From: Phycisphaerales bacterium
Lineage (GTDB): Bacteria; Planctomycetota; Phycisphaerae; Sedimentisphaerales; Anaerobacaceae
Length of the DNA stretch: 64,000 nt
Assembly (NCBI GenBank): GCA_003141315.1
Contig: PLLP01000002.1
Span: 1-64,000, forward strand
Reading direction: 5' to 3'
Shown: positions 36,073-43,649 of the stretch, one piece after another
Numbering within the stretch: the first letter of the stretch is position 1
How the letters are laid out: each line of letters starts with the position of its first letter
Made by a program: the position numbers and the translations under genes
Notes under the pieces: model-generated
Databases searched by the model: none
The model's input: only the letters and a program-made list of their open reading frames with translations
What the model was told of the DNA's origin: nothing

Positions 36073-36279
36073 GACAAAACGAAAAGTTTTTGCGAATCTG
36101 TATAACGCCCTGCAAAACAAGAAGTTGTGAGAATAAAAAATCAGAAAAGATTAAAAAAGAACGCCTCGTTTTTCCCCCGTAAGTTTCCCGGCGGAGAAAT
36201 CTTCCTAAAGAAAAGAGAAAATTTTTCCGCATCGAAAATTTTAGTTTTTGACTAACATATTCCACATATAAAAATTACA

Positions 36280-36396
36280 GTCCCATAAAAAGAATTTCGA
36301 CAATATCAATACGCCCTGCGACAAGTCCGATAAAAAATATCGATTATTCTCTCACTCATAATTAAACGCCCATATTATTGGCCCGTCCCATAAAAA
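36280..36396. promoter_or_regulatory. three direct repeats GTCC[C/G]ATAAAAA, candidate activator sites
   Basis: GTCCCATAAAAA is at 36280-36291, GTCCGATAAAAA at 36325-36336 and GTCCCATAAAAA at 36385-36396, all in the same orientation. They lie about 210-325 bases upstream of the flgD sigma-54 promoter and 100-220 bases upstream of the divergent activator gene. This fits upstream activating sequences for a sigma-54 activator or an autoregulatory operator. No protein-binding evidence is available. Confidence 0.5.
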
Positions 36397-36497
36397 ATTA
36401 AAGTTCTCTGCGCAACACTGACGATTACCTCGATTAGCTTTGAAAATGTGGGAATCCGAAATAACTGGGGGATAACTGCATTAACTAACAAAAATAA

Positions 36498-37982
36498 ATG
36501 AAGCCGCAATTGGTCGTTGCCGTCAGCAAGCAAGAGCAAATTGTAAAATTAGCCGGACAGATTGGCTGCCAGGTCTTCGCCGCCGATGACCTCGCAGAAG
36601 CAGCCCACACCCTCCAGTCAGTCAGGCCTGAAATTATTCTGCTCGATTACCGGTTCGGCCGGGAAGAAATAAACCACTTCCTCTCCGATTCCGATAATAA
36701 CATCGCTAACGCTGTTGTTATTATCGTCGGCGACGGCTCCCCCGAAATCGACACACCCAAAAACAAATTATCAAATATCAAATCCTGTTATTACCTCTCC
36801 AGCCCGGACGACTCAGACCAACTCCAAAATATCATCCGTAAAACTTTCGCCTGCAAATCGGCCGGCGATAATCATCAAAAAACATCTCCCAATCTTTTCC
36901 TCGATGAGATGGCTGCCTCCGCCGGTATTGTCGGCCAAAGCAAAGCCATCGCGGAAACGCTCAAAATGATTCGGCTCGTCGCTCTCAGCAACTGTAACCC
37001 TGTCCTCATCGCCGGCGAAACCGGCACAGGCAAAGAACTCGTCGCAAGGGCCGTCCACAACATACGAAGTCCGAATGAAAATTTCATCGCATTAAACTGC
37101 GCCGCACTCACCGCCGCCCTGCTCGAAAGCGAGCTTTTCGGCCACGTGAAAGGCTCATTCACCAGCGCTGACCGCGATAAAACAGGCCTCCTCGAACTCG
37201 CAGGACGCGGTACCATCTTCCTCGATGAAATCAGCGAAATGCCCACAGACCTCCAGGCGAAACTACTCAGGGTAATCCAGGAAAAGGATTTCAGAAAGGT
37301 CGGCGGCACAGAAACCATCCGCTGCAAAGCCACAATCATCGCATCGAGCAACCGGAACCTCCATCACGAAGTCAAGGCCGGCCGTTTCAGAAGCGACCTC
37401 TTCTATCGCCTCAGCATCTGCCCAATCCTGATTGAACCCCTCTGCTCGCCAAATAGAAAAGCTGACATCCCGACCCTCGCTCAATACTTCCTCCAGGTCT
37501 CCACCCTCTGCCCCGAAAAGCACAACAAGATTACCAGCATTACCGCCCTGGCTATCGAGGCTCTCCAGGCTCATCACTGGCCCGGAAACGCCAGAGAGCT
37601 GCGAAACGTTATCGAGCGGGCCATACTTCTCGAAACCACCGACAAAATTGGGATGTCTAACATCATAATTGATTCTAACTTCTGGTCTAACCATCAAAAT
37701 AGCGCTGAACTAAAAGATTCAGCGCCGCCGGCTTACCGGAATGTGACGGATTTGGCCGCCGCCCGCGTAGCAGACCTCTCTTTGGAAAAGGCCGAACGCG
37801 AGCTTATCGCCCGCGCACTTCAGCAGACCGGCTGGCAGAAAACTCAAGCTGCTTCGCTCCTCGGAATCAGCAGGGCTACCCTCTACGCCAAACTTGAACA
37901 ATACAATATTGAAAAAGACCTCGCCGCTAAACCCCTTATCTCAACATCACCAGACAAGTCCGAATTCGCCGCTGTCAAATAA
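36498..37982 (+). CDS. sigma-54-dependent transcriptional activator with altered GAFTGA loop
   Basis: The 494-residue protein has a receiver-like domain (about 1-115, LLDYRF with Asp50), an AAA+ domain with Walker A GETGTGKE (173-180) and Walker B GTIFLDEIS, and a Fis-type DNA-binding helix-turn-helix near the end (KTQAASLLGISRATLYAKLE). The loop that contacts sigma-54, normally GAFTGA, reads GSFTSA (219-224), changed at two of six positions. It is divergent from flgD. It may activate the flagellar sigma-54 promoters together with the regulator at 5680-7191, or modulate it. Confidence 0.88.
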   Translation: MKPQLVVAVSKQEQIVKLAGQIGCQVFAADDLAEAAHTLQSVRPEIILLDYRFGREEINHFLSDSDNNIANAVVIIVGDGSPEIDTPKNKLSNIKSCYYLSSPDDSDQLQNIIRKTFACKSAGDNHQKTSPNLFLDEMAASAGIVGQSKAIAETLKMIRLVALSNCNPVLIAGETGTGKELVARAVHNIRSPNENFIALNCAALTAALLESELFGHVKGSFTSADRDKTGLLELAGRGTIFLDEISEMPTDLQAKLLRVIQEKDFRKVGGTETIRCKATIIASSNRNLHHEVKAGRFRSDLFYRLSICPILIEPLCSPNRKADIPTLAQYFLQVSTLCPEKHNKITSITALAIEALQAHHWPGNARELRNVIERAILLETTDKIGMSNIIIDSNFWSNHQNSAELKDSAPPAYRNVTDLAAARVADLSLEKAERELIARALQQTGWQKTQAASLLGISRATLYAKLEQYNIEKDLAAKPLISTSPDKSEFAAVK

Positions 37983-38016
37983 TCCCCCTTTCTCCCGTAT
38001 CAACTTACCACAGCAG

Positions 38017-38085
38017 GTCATTGCGAGCGCAGCGAAGCAATCTGTCATTGCGAATCCGCCGTAGTCCGCCGCAGGCGAAGCGGGT
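38017..38085. repeat. composite dispersed repeat after the activator gene
   Basis: Two copies of GTCATTGCGA (one followed by GCGCAGCGAAGCAATC) at 38017-38057 are joined to the 28-base element at 38058-38085 that also occurs at 29885-29912. A related GTCATTGCGAATCC copy lies at 63333-63346. It fills the gap between the convergent ends of the activator gene and flhB. Confidence 0.8.
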
Positions 38086-38088
38086 ATT

Positions 38089-39156
38089 CTATCCTTTTCT
38101 GTGCTTCAGCCGGTAAATCATCGCCAGCACCTCCGCCACCGCCACATAAAGGGCCTCCGGTATCGATTTGCCGAGTTCGACGGTCTTGAATATTGTCCTC
38201 GCCAGTTCAGGCCTGCGCACTATCGGCACGCCGTAAGCCCGCGCAATCTTCATAATCTTTTCCGCAACCTCGCCGGCGCCCTTGGCCACCACTAACGGCG
38301 ATGCGTCCGTCTTCGAATCATAACGAATCGCTATCGCTATATGCGTCGGGTTCACTATCACCACGTTCGCCTTCTTGACGTCCTGAAGCATACGCTTGCG
38401 GGACATCTGGAATTGAACCTGCCTTATCTTGCTCTTTATCTCCGGCGAACCTTCGGTTTCTCTGTGGTCCTCCTTCACTTCCTGCCTGGTCATCTTCAGT
38501 TCGTCCATATACTTCCACTTCTGGTACGCAAAATCCGCAAGCCCGATAACAAGCAGCCCGACGCAGACCCTTACGAGCAGCCCGAAAATCAGTCCGCCAA
38601 TCTGCGAAAGCATATCGCCTGTCTCGCACCATCGCAGCACAGCGAAATCCCCCAGCTTCCCCCGCACATACACCCAGACTATCACGCTTATAAAAACTAA
38701 TTTCGCTATCGAAATGATGAGATGAACAAGCGACTTGACGTTGAAAAGTTTGCCGAAACCCGCTACAGGATTTATGTTGTCGAACTTGGGCTCCAGCGCC
38801 GCCGGCGCAAAATTCCACCCGCTAACTACCACGCTCGCAAAAACCGATATCCCTACAATGGTCAAAAAAAACGGGGCCGTTATAATCAGAAAATCATAAA
38901 ATTTCACCCACGCAAACCCCATAAACGCCCCGCTGCTTGCGAAGCAATCCACCCTGGTCGTCAGCGATGACTTAATCTGCCCCGCCATCCACTCCACAAT
39001 GTATGGCCCCATCAGCGCGCACAATCCCACCAGCGCGAAAAGAACCGCCGCCATTACGAATTCTTCGCTGTACGCAATCTGGCCCTTTTCCCTCGCCTTG
39101 GAAATCTTCCTCGGCGTCGGCTGCTCCGTCCTCTCCGCTGATGGCTTCTCCACCAT
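38089..39156 (-). CDS. flhB: flagellar export switch protein FlhB
   Basis: The 355-residue protein has the FlhB/YscU fold: a charged N-terminus (ERTEQPTPRKISKAREKGQI), four membrane helices and a cytoplasmic domain with the self-cleaving NPTH motif (VVIVNPTHIAIAIRYD). Cleavage there switches export from hook to filament substrates. It is the last gene of the fliO-fliP-fliQ-fliR-flhB block. Confidence 0.97.
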   Translation of the reverse strand: MVEKPSAERTEQPTPRKISKAREKGQIAYSEEFVMAAVLFALVGLCALMGPYIVEWMAGQIKSSLTTRVDCFASSGAFMGFAWVKFYDFLIITAPFFLTIVGISVFASVVVSGWNFAPAALEPKFDNINPVAGFGKLFNVKSLVHLIISIAKLVFISVIVWVYVRGKLGDFAVLRWCETGDMLSQIGGLIFGLLVRVCVGLLVIGLADFAYQKWKYMDELKMTRQEVKEDHRETEGSPEIKSKIRQVQFQMSRKRMLQDVKKANVVIVNPTHIAIAIRYDSKTDASPLVVAKGAGEVAEKIMKIARAYGVPIVRRPELARTIFKTVELGKSIPEALYVAVAEVLAMIYRLKHRKG

Positions 39157-39200
39157 TACTTACTCCATTAGACCCCAGACTAAAGCTTTGAGTCTTTTTC

Positions 39201-39971
39201 TCATATAGGCAGCAATTTTCCCATCCAGCCGGCAAACTCACTTACGAAGCTGCCGATAAGAGGCAAAAACGCCGCCGTTATAAATATCCCGAACCCGATA
39301 CGAACCGGAAAACTGAGAAAAAGTATATCCATTTCAGGAACTATCTTCGCAAGAACCGCTATAATAATTATTATCAGCAAAAATGCCGCCAGCATCGGCG
39401 CCGCCAGCCTAAGCGAAGCTGTGAACATCACCGAACCGGATTTCGCCACCGCCTCCAGCAGTACCGGAAGCGCCGGCATCGTCCCCGGCGCAAACGACTG
39501 AAAACTCCGGCTGATTACCGTAAGCAGCAGGTGATGGCCGTTGGCGGCAAGAAATAAAAGGATAAATATCATCTCTAATAAAATGCTCAGCGGGTCCCCG
39601 GGTTCACCCGTCACAGGGTCCATAATCTGAGCCATATCCATACCCATCTGCTGCTCGATTATTCTGCCGGCCAGCCTGACCGATGAAAAAACGCAATTGA
39701 CTATCACCCCCAGCGCAAGCCCGTAAATCGCCTCGCCCGCCACCAAGAGGCCGCCCTGAAGAAACGTCCCGCCGTAGGCAGGCCCTGCATTTGCTACGCC
39801 GACGCCGGGCGCCATCACAAACGAAAAAAATATCGATAATATTACCACCATACCAACCTTGATTCTTACCGGTATTATTTCAGAACCGAATATAGGAAGG
39901 ACAACGAAAAATGCCGATATCCTCGTCAGGATTAGGACAAAGCCCAGCAGTATCCCCGCAAATGGCTGCAT
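39201..39971 (-). CDS. fliR: flagellar export gate protein FliR
   Basis: The 256-residue, highly hydrophobic protein has about six membrane segments and FliR signatures (ILTRISAFFVVLPIFGSEII, later IIEQQMGMDMAQIMDPVTGE). FliR forms the export-gate core with FliP and FliQ. A palindromic repeat lies in the 84 bases between it and fliQ. Confidence 0.94.
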   Translation of the reverse strand: MQPFAGILLGFVLILTRISAFFVVLPIFGSEIIPVRIKVGMVVILSIFFSFVMAPGVGVANAGPAYGGTFLQGGLLVAGEAIYGLALGVIVNCVFSSVRLAGRIIEQQMGMDMAQIMDPVTGEPGDPLSILLEMIFILLFLAANGHHLLLTVISRSFQSFAPGTMPALPVLLEAVAKSGSVMFTASLRLAAPMLAAFLLIIIIIAVLAKIVPEMDILFLSFPVRIGFGIFITAAFLPLIGSFVSEFAGWMGKLLPI

Positions 39972-39995
39972 TATCTAATATACCTCTTTAGCCTT

Positions 39996-40037
39996 CTGTA
40001 TTTCGCAGATCCGCCTTTCGTGTGGCGGACTGTGTTC
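39996..40037. repeat. hairpin repeat between fliQ and fliR
   Basis: TCCGCC and GGCGGA arms enclose a TTTCGTGT loop. The whole segment of about 40 bases, including flanking CTGTATTTCG and CTGTGTTCT, recurs at 42026-42067 with two or three differences. It lies inside a co-transcribed gene pair. Confidence 0.88.
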
Positions 40038-40055
40038 TGTGTCCTGTATTCTGTG

Positions 40056-40325
40056 TTAATGCCCGATGTTTTGTATGTATGTAAAAATCTGGTTGGTGAA
40101 CTTTAGCATAATATCCAGCATCCACCCGCCGAAAAGCAGACTCACAAACCCGACCGCCAAAAGTTTCGGCACTATCGCCAGCGTCATATCGCGTATCGAC
40201 GTCACCGCCTGAAACAGCGTCACTACCACACCCACTACAAGGCAGGTAATCAAAATCGGCGCCGATAAAAGCAGCGTCGTCTCAAGCGTATATCTTCCTA
40301 AATAAAGTACAAAACCGCTATCCAT
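40056..40325 (-). CDS. fliQ: flagellar export gate protein FliQ
   Basis: The 89-residue protein has two membrane helices and the FliQ pattern (LYLGRYTLETTLLLSAPILI, then VVGVVVTLFQAVTSIRDMTL). It is part of the FliPQR gate. I choose the ATG at 40325, which gives the family N-terminus MDSGFVL; a TTG 15 bases earlier is possible. The ribosome-binding site is weak because a degenerate AAGTCGCAAGTCATAAGT tract occupies the leader. Confidence 0.94.
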   Translation of the reverse strand: MDSGFVLYLGRYTLETTLLLSAPILITCLVVGVVVTLFQAVTSIRDMTLAIVPKLLAVGFVSLLFGGWMLDIMLKFTNQIFTYIQNIGH

Positions 40326-40356
40326 AATTATAAGTCGCAAGTCATAAGTTAAAATT

Positions 40357-41205
40357 TCATCTGAACCCCATGCTCAGGCTCTTCGCCAGCAGGCCCCATC
40401 CATCAACCAAAATGAACAATATCAGTTTGAACGGCAGCGAAATCATCATCGGCGGAAGCATCATCATTCCCGTCGACAGAAGCACGCTCGATATCACAAG
40501 GTCTATCAGCAAAAACGGTATAAACAGCAAACACCCTATCTCGAAGGATGTCCGAAATTCGCTTATCACAAACGCGGGCATCAGCACATACATCCCCACG
40601 TCCATCGGCTGCTTCGGCGGCTCAATCTTGGCCATCTGAATAAACAGCGCCAAATCCGCCTGCCGGCACTGTCGAAGCATAAATCCCTTCAGGCAATCGG
40701 TCGCCTTCACCGTCGCCGTTTTGAAATCCATCTGGTTGGTTATGTATGGCTGGATGGCCTGCACGTTCATTTGTGAAAACGTCGGCGCCATCGTATAAAG
40801 CGTCAAAAACATCGCCAGACCCATTATCGCTACTGTCGGCGGTATCGTCTGCGTCGTCAGCGCCCGACGCACAAACGACAAAACTATCACTATCCGCGTA
40901 AAGCTCGTCATCATCATCAACAGGCTCGGCAGAATCGCAAGCCCGCCGAAAATTATCACTAATTTCACCGGCGTCGACCATTCCTTATTCGCCTCGCCCG
41001 CATCCGTCGTCGCCTTATCAACAAGACTCACCAAATCCGAAATGCTCGGCATATTATTCGCTGTTCCGCCTGCTGGCAGCGCAGCTGAACCCGCTTGCGG
41101 TGAGCTTGTCGAATCCGCCGCCGGTGCAACCGTATCTGCGCCATAAGAACCCGCCGCCAAACAAACGCTAACGAACAATACCGTAATCAATCTTATCTTC
41201 ATCAA
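40357..41205 (-). CDS. fliP: flagellar export gate protein FliP
   Basis: The 282-residue protein has a cleavable signal peptide, a low-complexity linker (about residues 25-65), then the FliP core (LPSLLMMMTSFTRIVIVLSF, later ISEFRTSFEIGCLLFIPFLL). FliP assembles the pentameric gate core with FliQ and FliR. The linker contains STSSPQAG, encoded by a 24-base element (41090-41113) that is identical in flgA and in the same frame, so part of the N-terminus derives from a dispersed repeat. Confidence 0.96.
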   Translation of the reverse strand: MMKIRLITVLFVSVCLAAGSYGADTVAPAADSTSSPQAGSAALPAGGTANNMPSISDLVSLVDKATTDAGEANKEWSTPVKLVIIFGGLAILPSLLMMMTSFTRIVIVLSFVRRALTTQTIPPTVAIMGLAMFLTLYTMAPTFSQMNVQAIQPYITNQMDFKTATVKATDCLKGFMLRQCRQADLALFIQMAKIEPPKQPMDVGMYVLMPAFVISEFRTSFEIGCLLFIPFLLIDLVISSVLLSTGMMMLPPMMISLPFKLILFILVDGWGLLAKSLSMGFR

Positions 41206-41226
41206 TTACTCTTCGTCCTTAACCCT

Positions 41227-41751
41227 TCACCCTTCGCTTATTTCCACCGGTTCGCTCAAATCCGCCAGCCTCGTTATCGTTTCGTTCGTGCCGCCTATCA
41301 GAAGCCGCCTGCCCGAAACCTCAATAAGATAAATACTTTTATGCTGCCCCAGGGCAACCGTTTCGACAATCTTTATCTGTTTAGCCGGAAACTTCGCTAT
41401 CTTTGGCAGCAGCCTCTTCAAAAAATACATCACACCTACCGCAAGCGCAATAACCACCAGCAACGCGAATATCATCTTGTAAAACAGTTCGCTGGTCTTT
41501 AATTGCTCACCGCCCCCATAAGTAAAATTCGCATCCTTGGCCTGCCCTTTGGAGTCCGCCGTGGCGGACGTAGAAGGGGCCTGTGCCAGCCCGCCGGTGC
41601 CGGACCTGTCCGCCGTTTGTGTGGCAGATTTATCCGTTCCGCTTAAGGCCGATTTTGCCGAATCATTTTGTCTCGACATTTCCGCTGCCGAGAATCCCCC
41701 CACCGCCAGCAGCAGCCCGAGAACAATAATTACCTTTTTATTTCCAGCCAT
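41227..41751 (-). CDS. fliO: flagellar biosynthesis protein FliO
   Basis: The 174-residue protein has a signal-type hydrophobic start (KVIIVLGLLLAVGGFSAAEM), a low-complexity periplasmic stretch, one membrane helix at about residues 92-112 and the cytoplasmic FliO domain (QIKIVETVALGQHKSIYLIE). FliO helps assemble the FliP gate. The start at 41751 is chosen because the 29 upstream in-frame codons run through a palindromic repeat. Another TCCGCC/GGCGGA repeat is translated in the low-complexity part. Confidence 0.9.
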   Translation of the reverse strand: MAGNKKVIIVLGLLLAVGGFSAAEMSRQNDSAKSALSGTDKSATQTADRSGTGGLAQAPSTSATADSKGQAKDANFTYGGGEQLKTSELFYKMIFALLVVIALAVGVMYFLKRLLPKIAKFPAKQIKIVETVALGQHKSIYLIEVSGRRLLIGGTNETITRLADLSEPVEISEG

Positions 41752-41833
41752 TCGTATTCTGTCGTTCCTAACCACGAATCCCGACTTACAGTCCGCCGAG
41801 GCGGAAACCCGAATCCCGGTTTTGAAATGTATG

Positions 41834-41849
41834 TGCAAAACTTGTGCCT
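41834..41849 (-). promoter_or_regulatory. sigma-54 promoter for fliO-fliP-fliQ-fliR-flhB
   Basis: The minus strand reads AGGCACAAGTTTTGCA, which matches the consensus except for the first T. GG and GC are ten bases apart, as sigma-54 requires. Transcription would start near 41823, about 70 bases before the fliO ATG. Confidence 0.8.
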
Positions 41850-41982
41850 AAATTGTGATATGCCGCTTTTTCGCCCTTTTATCCGCTTTTTCGTTTGAAA
41901 TTTGAGATTTTTGGATTTGAACAGTTGATATTTTTAACACTATCGTCTGGTATCTTAACGACCAATTCGATGACTTGTGACC

Positions 41983-42060
41983 TGTGCCTTTGCCCCTTTG
42001 TGCCTTTGTGCCTCTATTCTGTCTACTGTATTTCGGAGATCCGCCATTCGTGTGGCGGAC
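41983..42060. repeat. GTGCCTTT tract joined to hairpin repeat downstream of prfB
   Basis: The tract at 41983-42020 matches 43263-43300 over 38 bases with one mismatch. It is followed by the hairpin element at 42026-42060 shared with 39996-40037. The composite lies directly behind the prfB stop codon. Confidence 0.88.
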
Positions 42061-42066
42061 TGTGTT

Positions 42067-43177
42067 CTATTTCCTGCTCTTCGCCCGGAACTGCAGGTAG
42101 CCCTCGATAAACTCGTCGATTTCGCCATCGAGAACAGCCTGCACGTTGCCCGTCTGAAAATCCGTCCTGTGATCTTTAACCAATTGATATGGCTGAAGCA
42201 CATAGCTTCTAATCTGGTAGCCCCACGCAATCTCGCCCTTATCGCCGTAAAGTTTCGCAACCTCCGCGTCGCGTTTTTTCTGTTCGAGCATATACAGCCG
42301 GCTCTTCAGCATCTTCATCGCTTCCGCCTTGTTCTTGTGCTGGCTTCGCTGGTTCTGGCACTTAACAACAAGACCTGTCGGCAGGTGCGTCATACGGACG
42401 GCGGAGCTTACTTTGTTGACGTTCTGGCCGCCGGGACCGCCTGCACGGCAGAAATCGATTCTCAAATCCTCATCTTTGATTTCGATATCGATATCCTCGT
42501 CGAATTCCGGTATGCAATCGACCGCTGCGAAACTCGTATGCCTGCGTTTGTTCGCGTCGAACGGGCTGATGCGCACCAATCGATGCACGCCCGTCTCGCA
42601 CGATAATCTTCCGAATGCGAAAGGCCCCGCCACCTCCAATTGAATCGAGCGTATCCCCGCCTCCTCGCCCGCTGTCAAATCCAGCTCCTGGTATTTATAT
42701 CCGTTCCTGTCGAAATACCGCGTGTACATCCGCAGCAGCATACTCACCCAGTCGCAGCTTTCCGTCCCGCCCGCCCCCGCGTGAATACTGAAAAAGCAAT
42801 TCTTCGTATCGGTCGGCCCCGAAAGCAAACCCGTTATCTCGACCTGCCGGCATCGCTTTTCGAGACCTGCCAAATCCTTATCAACCTGCGCAAGGGTCGG
42901 CTCATCCGATTCCGCTTCCGCCAGCGCAAAAAGTTCCGCGAGGTCTTGTGCGTCTTTGTCCAGTTTTTCTGCCGGCTCGACTATGGCCTTCAGCGCCGTC
43001 ATCTGCGAAATAACTTTGCGGGCCTGCTCAGGACTGTCCCAGAAGTTAGGCCTGGCCGTCTGCTCCTCGATGCCGTTTAGTTCCGCCCTCTTCGATGGTA
43101 AATCAAAGCCAGTCCCGGATTGCTTTAACCCGGGCCAACAGCTCGTCTATACCCCTTTTTAATTGCACCGTTTCCAT
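42067..43177 (-). CDS. prfB: peptide chain release factor 2, with programmed +1 frameshift
   Basis: A continuous frame begins only at 43002, too short for RF2. The missing N-terminus is in another frame: ATG at 43177 reads 24 codons to CTT-TGA at 43108-43103, and shifting by +1 there joins the long frame, giving 369 residues. The joined protein has the RF2 anticodon-like SPF motif (LVRISPFDAN) and the catalytic GGQ loop (RAGGPGGQNVNKV). RF2 reads UGA, so the in-frame UGA senses its own level, the conserved autoregulation. prfA lies 8 kb away. Confidence 0.96.
43103..43108 (-). promoter_or_regulatory. RF2 programmed +1 frameshift site (CTT TGA)
   Basis: The minus strand reads CTTTGAT at codons 24-25 of prfB. 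The slippery CUU followed by the in-frame UGA matches the conserved RF2 site. A G-rich CGGGACTGG lies just upstream where the stimulatory Shine-Dalgarno-like sequence usually sits, but it is not a clean AGGGGG. The base after UGA is T rather than the common C. Confidence 0.92.
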
Positions 43178-43200
43178 ACTATGCTTTCTATTTGCCTTCT

Positions 43201-43303
43201 CCGCCGAAGGTTCGCCGCAGGCGAATCTGCCTAGGCGGACTGTATCCTGTTTTTGTGCCTCTGTGCCTTTGCCCCTTTGTGCCTATGTGCCTCTATTCTT
43301 TCC
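43201..43303. repeat. palindromic repeat and GTGCCTTT tract upstream of prfB
   Basis: CCGCCGAAGG/TTCGCCGCAGGCGAA and TCTGCCTAGGCGGA palindromes at 43201-43239 are followed by the GTGCCTTT tract at 43253-43303, whose last part is nearly identical to 41983-42020. The tract runs into the final codons of the Cys-rich protein gene. Confidence 0.8.
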
Positions 43304-43649
43304 CTGATTCACTCTCTTTTTTGTCCGTCATCGGGCATTTGGCCTTGTTGGGTTCTGCTGAACTGGCGGCCTTTTTGGAACACATTGGACATTTGCAGCC
43401 TGGCTGGCATTTCCCTGACATAGCTTTGCATTCCGAACTGCCTTCGCATTCCCTTTCGCCTCTTTCCTGGCAGGCCTTCATACCATAGCCGTCGCCGCAT
43501 CCCATCATACCGCAGCGCTGATGATGCATAGTCATTATGTGGCCGATTGCCGCACCTATCGCCAAAAGTGCAATCGCGATAAAAATCGTCTTCCAGCATT
43601 GGCAGCAGCAGCATTTGTGGCCTTCGTTTTTCTTTTCGTCTTCACTCAT
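43293..43649 (-). CDS. Cys-rich single-pass membrane protein, possible metal binding
   Basis: The 118-residue protein has CCCCQC at residues 13-18, a membrane helix at about 21-40, then HHQRCGMMGCGDG and further CxxxC-like and CKCPMC clusters: 15 Cys in total, with several Met and His. AAGGAG lies eight bases upstream of the ATG. The metal-ligand density suggests metal binding or redox sensing at the membrane, but I know no matching family. It sits alone between prfB and scpB with repeat-filled gaps on both sides. Confidence 0.75.
   Translation of the reverse strand: MSEDEKKNEGHKCCCCQCWKTIFIAIALLAIGAAIGHIMTMHHQRCGMMGCGDGYGMKACQERGERECEGSSECKAMSGKCQPGCKCPMCSKKAASSAEPNKAKCPMTDKKESESGKE

Larger units (their letters stand above)
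36005..36497. other. 493-base divergent control region between flgD and a sigma-54 activator gene
   Basis: The region is AT-rich compared with its neighbours. It holds the flgD sigma-54 promoter (36057-36072) and three direct repeats of GTCC[C/G]ATAAAAA (36280-36396). No gene with a ribosome-binding site is visible. The activator gene at 36498 has no strong AGGAG motif and no clear -35/-10 pair that I could defend. Confidence 0.7.
41752..42066 (-). other. 315-base intergenic region upstream of fliO
   Basis: It contains, reading leftward from prfB: a palindromic hairpin copy, a GTGCCTTT tract, two CCGCTTTTTCG repeats 20 bases apart, the fliO sigma-54 promoter and a GTCCGCC-GAGGCGGA palindrome in the leader. 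No gene is visible. Confidence 0.7.

Noticed and set aside
36005-36265. N-terminal extension of flgD by 87 codons
   Set aside because: It runs through the sigma-54 promoter, lacks a ribosome-binding site and is unlike FlgD; the ATG at 36004 has AAGGAA.
42067-43002. prfB frame break as pseudogene or sequencing error
   Set aside because: The break is exactly the conserved CTT-TGA +1 frameshift site of RF2.
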